Made by a program: the position numbers and the translations under genes. DNA of 64,000 bases from Paraburkholderia nodosa DSM 21604 (lineage in GTDB: Bacteria > Pseudomonadota > Gammaproteobacteria > Burkholderiales > Burkholderiaceae), in NCBI RefSeq assembly GCF_000519185.1, contig NZ_JAFA01000004.1:162110-226109 (forward strand), in the 5' to 3' direction. Of this stretch, positions 63,236 to 64,000 are shown in pieces. Positions within the stretch are counted from its first letter, which is position 1; each line of letters begins with the position of its first letter. The notes under the pieces were generated by a model. The model ran no database searches. It saw nothing but the letters and a program-made list of their open reading frames with translations, and was not told the origin of the DNA.

Positions 63236-64000
63236 ATGAACTTCATCGACATTCATCCTCACATCATCTCGGACGATGAGAAGCGCTACCCACCCGCGCC
63301 GCTGTTCGGCAAGCGCTCGGACTGGTCACAGGAGCGCCCCAACACGGTCGAGGCGCTGATCGAGGCCATGGACGAAGCCGGCGTTTCCAAAGCTGCTGTC
63401 GTCCATTCGTCGACGACCTACGGTTTCGACAACCGCTACGTCGTGGACGGCTGCAACCAGTACAAGGACCGGCTCGTGGCCGTGGGTTCCGTGGACATGC
63501 TGGCCGACGACGTGCCTGCCGTGATCAAGGGCTGGGCCGACAAGGGTCTTGCCGGCCTGCGCATTTTCACCGGCGGCTCGACCAAGGACTTCGATCCGAG
63601 CGAGCTGGACAACCCCAGGTCCTTCAAGGCATGGGAAATGCTCGCGGAACTGCAGTTGCCGATGTGCATCCAGACGGGGCCGATCGGTCTGCCCCAGGTG
63701 CGCATGCTGGCGGAGACGTTTCCGGGCGTGAACATCATTCTCGACCACCTTGGCCGTCCCGATGTGCTCGACGGCGCACCGTACGCGAATGCCGCGAGCC
63801 TCTTCGCACTGGCCGATCTGCCGAACCTCTACATGAAGCTCACGCCGCGCATTTTCGGTGACGTGAAAAAGGAAAAGGCCAGCGCGGAGACGTTCTTCCC
63901 GCGCGTGGTCGAAGCCTTCGGCGCGCAGCGCATGGCATGGGGCTCGAATTTCCCGACCTCGCCCGGCACGCTCGCGGAGATTCTTGCAACGGCGGAAGAC
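63236..64000 (+). CDS. LigI-like amidohydrolase, copy 2, cut by the window edge
   Basis: Open from the ATG at 63236 to the last base, 255 codons. Starts NFIDIHPHIISDDEKRYPPA, shares its layout with the protein at 56055 (SKAAVVHSSTTYGFDNRYV; LDHLGRPDVLDGAPYANAA; WGSNFPTSPGT) and likewise has Asn where the superfamily usually has the strand-8 Asp. Twenty-six bases separate it from ligJ, so it is in the same operon. Expected to hydrolyse a pyrone- or lactone-type dicarboxylate upstream of ligJ. The end of the protein is outside the window. Confidence 0.8.
   Translation, partial: MNFIDIHPHIISDDEKRYPPAPLFGKRSDWSQERPNTVEALIEAMDEAGVSKAAVVHSSTTYGFDNRYVVDGCNQYKDRLVAVGSVDMLADDVPAVIKGWADKGLAGLRIFTGGSTKDFDPSELDNPRSFKAWEMLAELQLPMCIQTGPIGLPQVRMLAETFPGVNIILDHLGRPDVLDGAPYANAASLFALADLPNLYMKLTPRIFGDVKKEKASAETFFPRVVEAFGAQRMAWGSNFPTSPGTLAEILATAED

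Noticed and set aside
35037-64000. Prophage or transposon
   Set aside because: No integrase, transposase, terminase, capsid or inverted terminal repeats were found; the content is metabolic and regulatory.

Overview
The window is GC-rich (roughly 65% by eye) and reads as a chromosome segment of a Burkholderiaceae member, most like Paraburkholderia or Caballeronia. Evidence for this is the gene content and order (rpsU-yqeY-dnaG-rpoD, xseB-ispA-dxs, an antibiotic-resistance-kinase-like thrB next to a BPSS1780-type membrane protein, a DUF3563 micro-protein), the OpcP-like trimeric porins and a DUF4148 protein. These assignments come from recognising protein families by eye; no database search was run.

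Left part, 1-35,040, is a core genome. It holds a polyphosphate kinase 2 end and a CHAD protein, ModE, a PAP2 phosphatase, a PHB-depolymerase-type esterase, thrB, amn, a split chromate transporter with its LysR gene, a LOG-family protein head to head with polA, an NDH-2, a Tat-exported dienelactone hydrolase, a sulfurtransferase, a Rieske oxygenase, xseB-ispA-dxs, folE2, tsaD, a HI0933-type flavoprotein, a double universal stress protein, and the macromolecular-synthesis operon ending in rpoD. It closes with a tRNA gene (34,949-35,036) that carries a CAU anticodon but has an unusually long variable arm.

Middle part, 35,040-46,000, is accessory. A CoA-transferase, a CitMHS transporter, an acyl-CoA dehydrogenase and an IclR regulator look like one carboxylate-degradation cassette. 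Then come four very small genes without known function, a Uma2-type nuclease-fold protein, dadA, an Old Yellow Enzyme, a block of 23-bp imperfect tandem repeats, and a lipoprotein with an RNase Sa/barnase-like fold that lacks the two catalytic residues.

Right part, 46,000-64,000, is uptake and catabolism of organic or aromatic acids. An M20 amidohydrolase, a solute-binding protein and a porin stand next to a LysR gene. After them lies a large cluster built from two parallel arms. Arm 1 is a LysR gene, a Bug/TctC binding protein, a LigI-like amidohydrolase, a fused TctA-TctB permease and a carboxymuconolactone-decarboxylase-like protein. Arm 2 is a nearly identical LysR gene, a 4,5-dihydroxyphthalate-decarboxylase-like protein, LigJ (4-oxalomesaconate hydratase) and a second LigI-like amidohydrolase that runs off the window. 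The main discovery candidate is a 42-bp regulatory module with fixed internal spacing, found upstream of four genes here (DUF4148 protein, second porin, TctC, dihydroxyphthalate-decarboxylase-like protein). Related dyads sit just upstream of both LysR genes. This suggests one regulon joining outer-membrane entry, periplasmic capture, inner-membrane transport and lower-pathway degradation of a compound that feeds into the 4,5-cleavage (PDC/oxalomesaconate) route. The ring-cleavage enzyme itself is not in the window.
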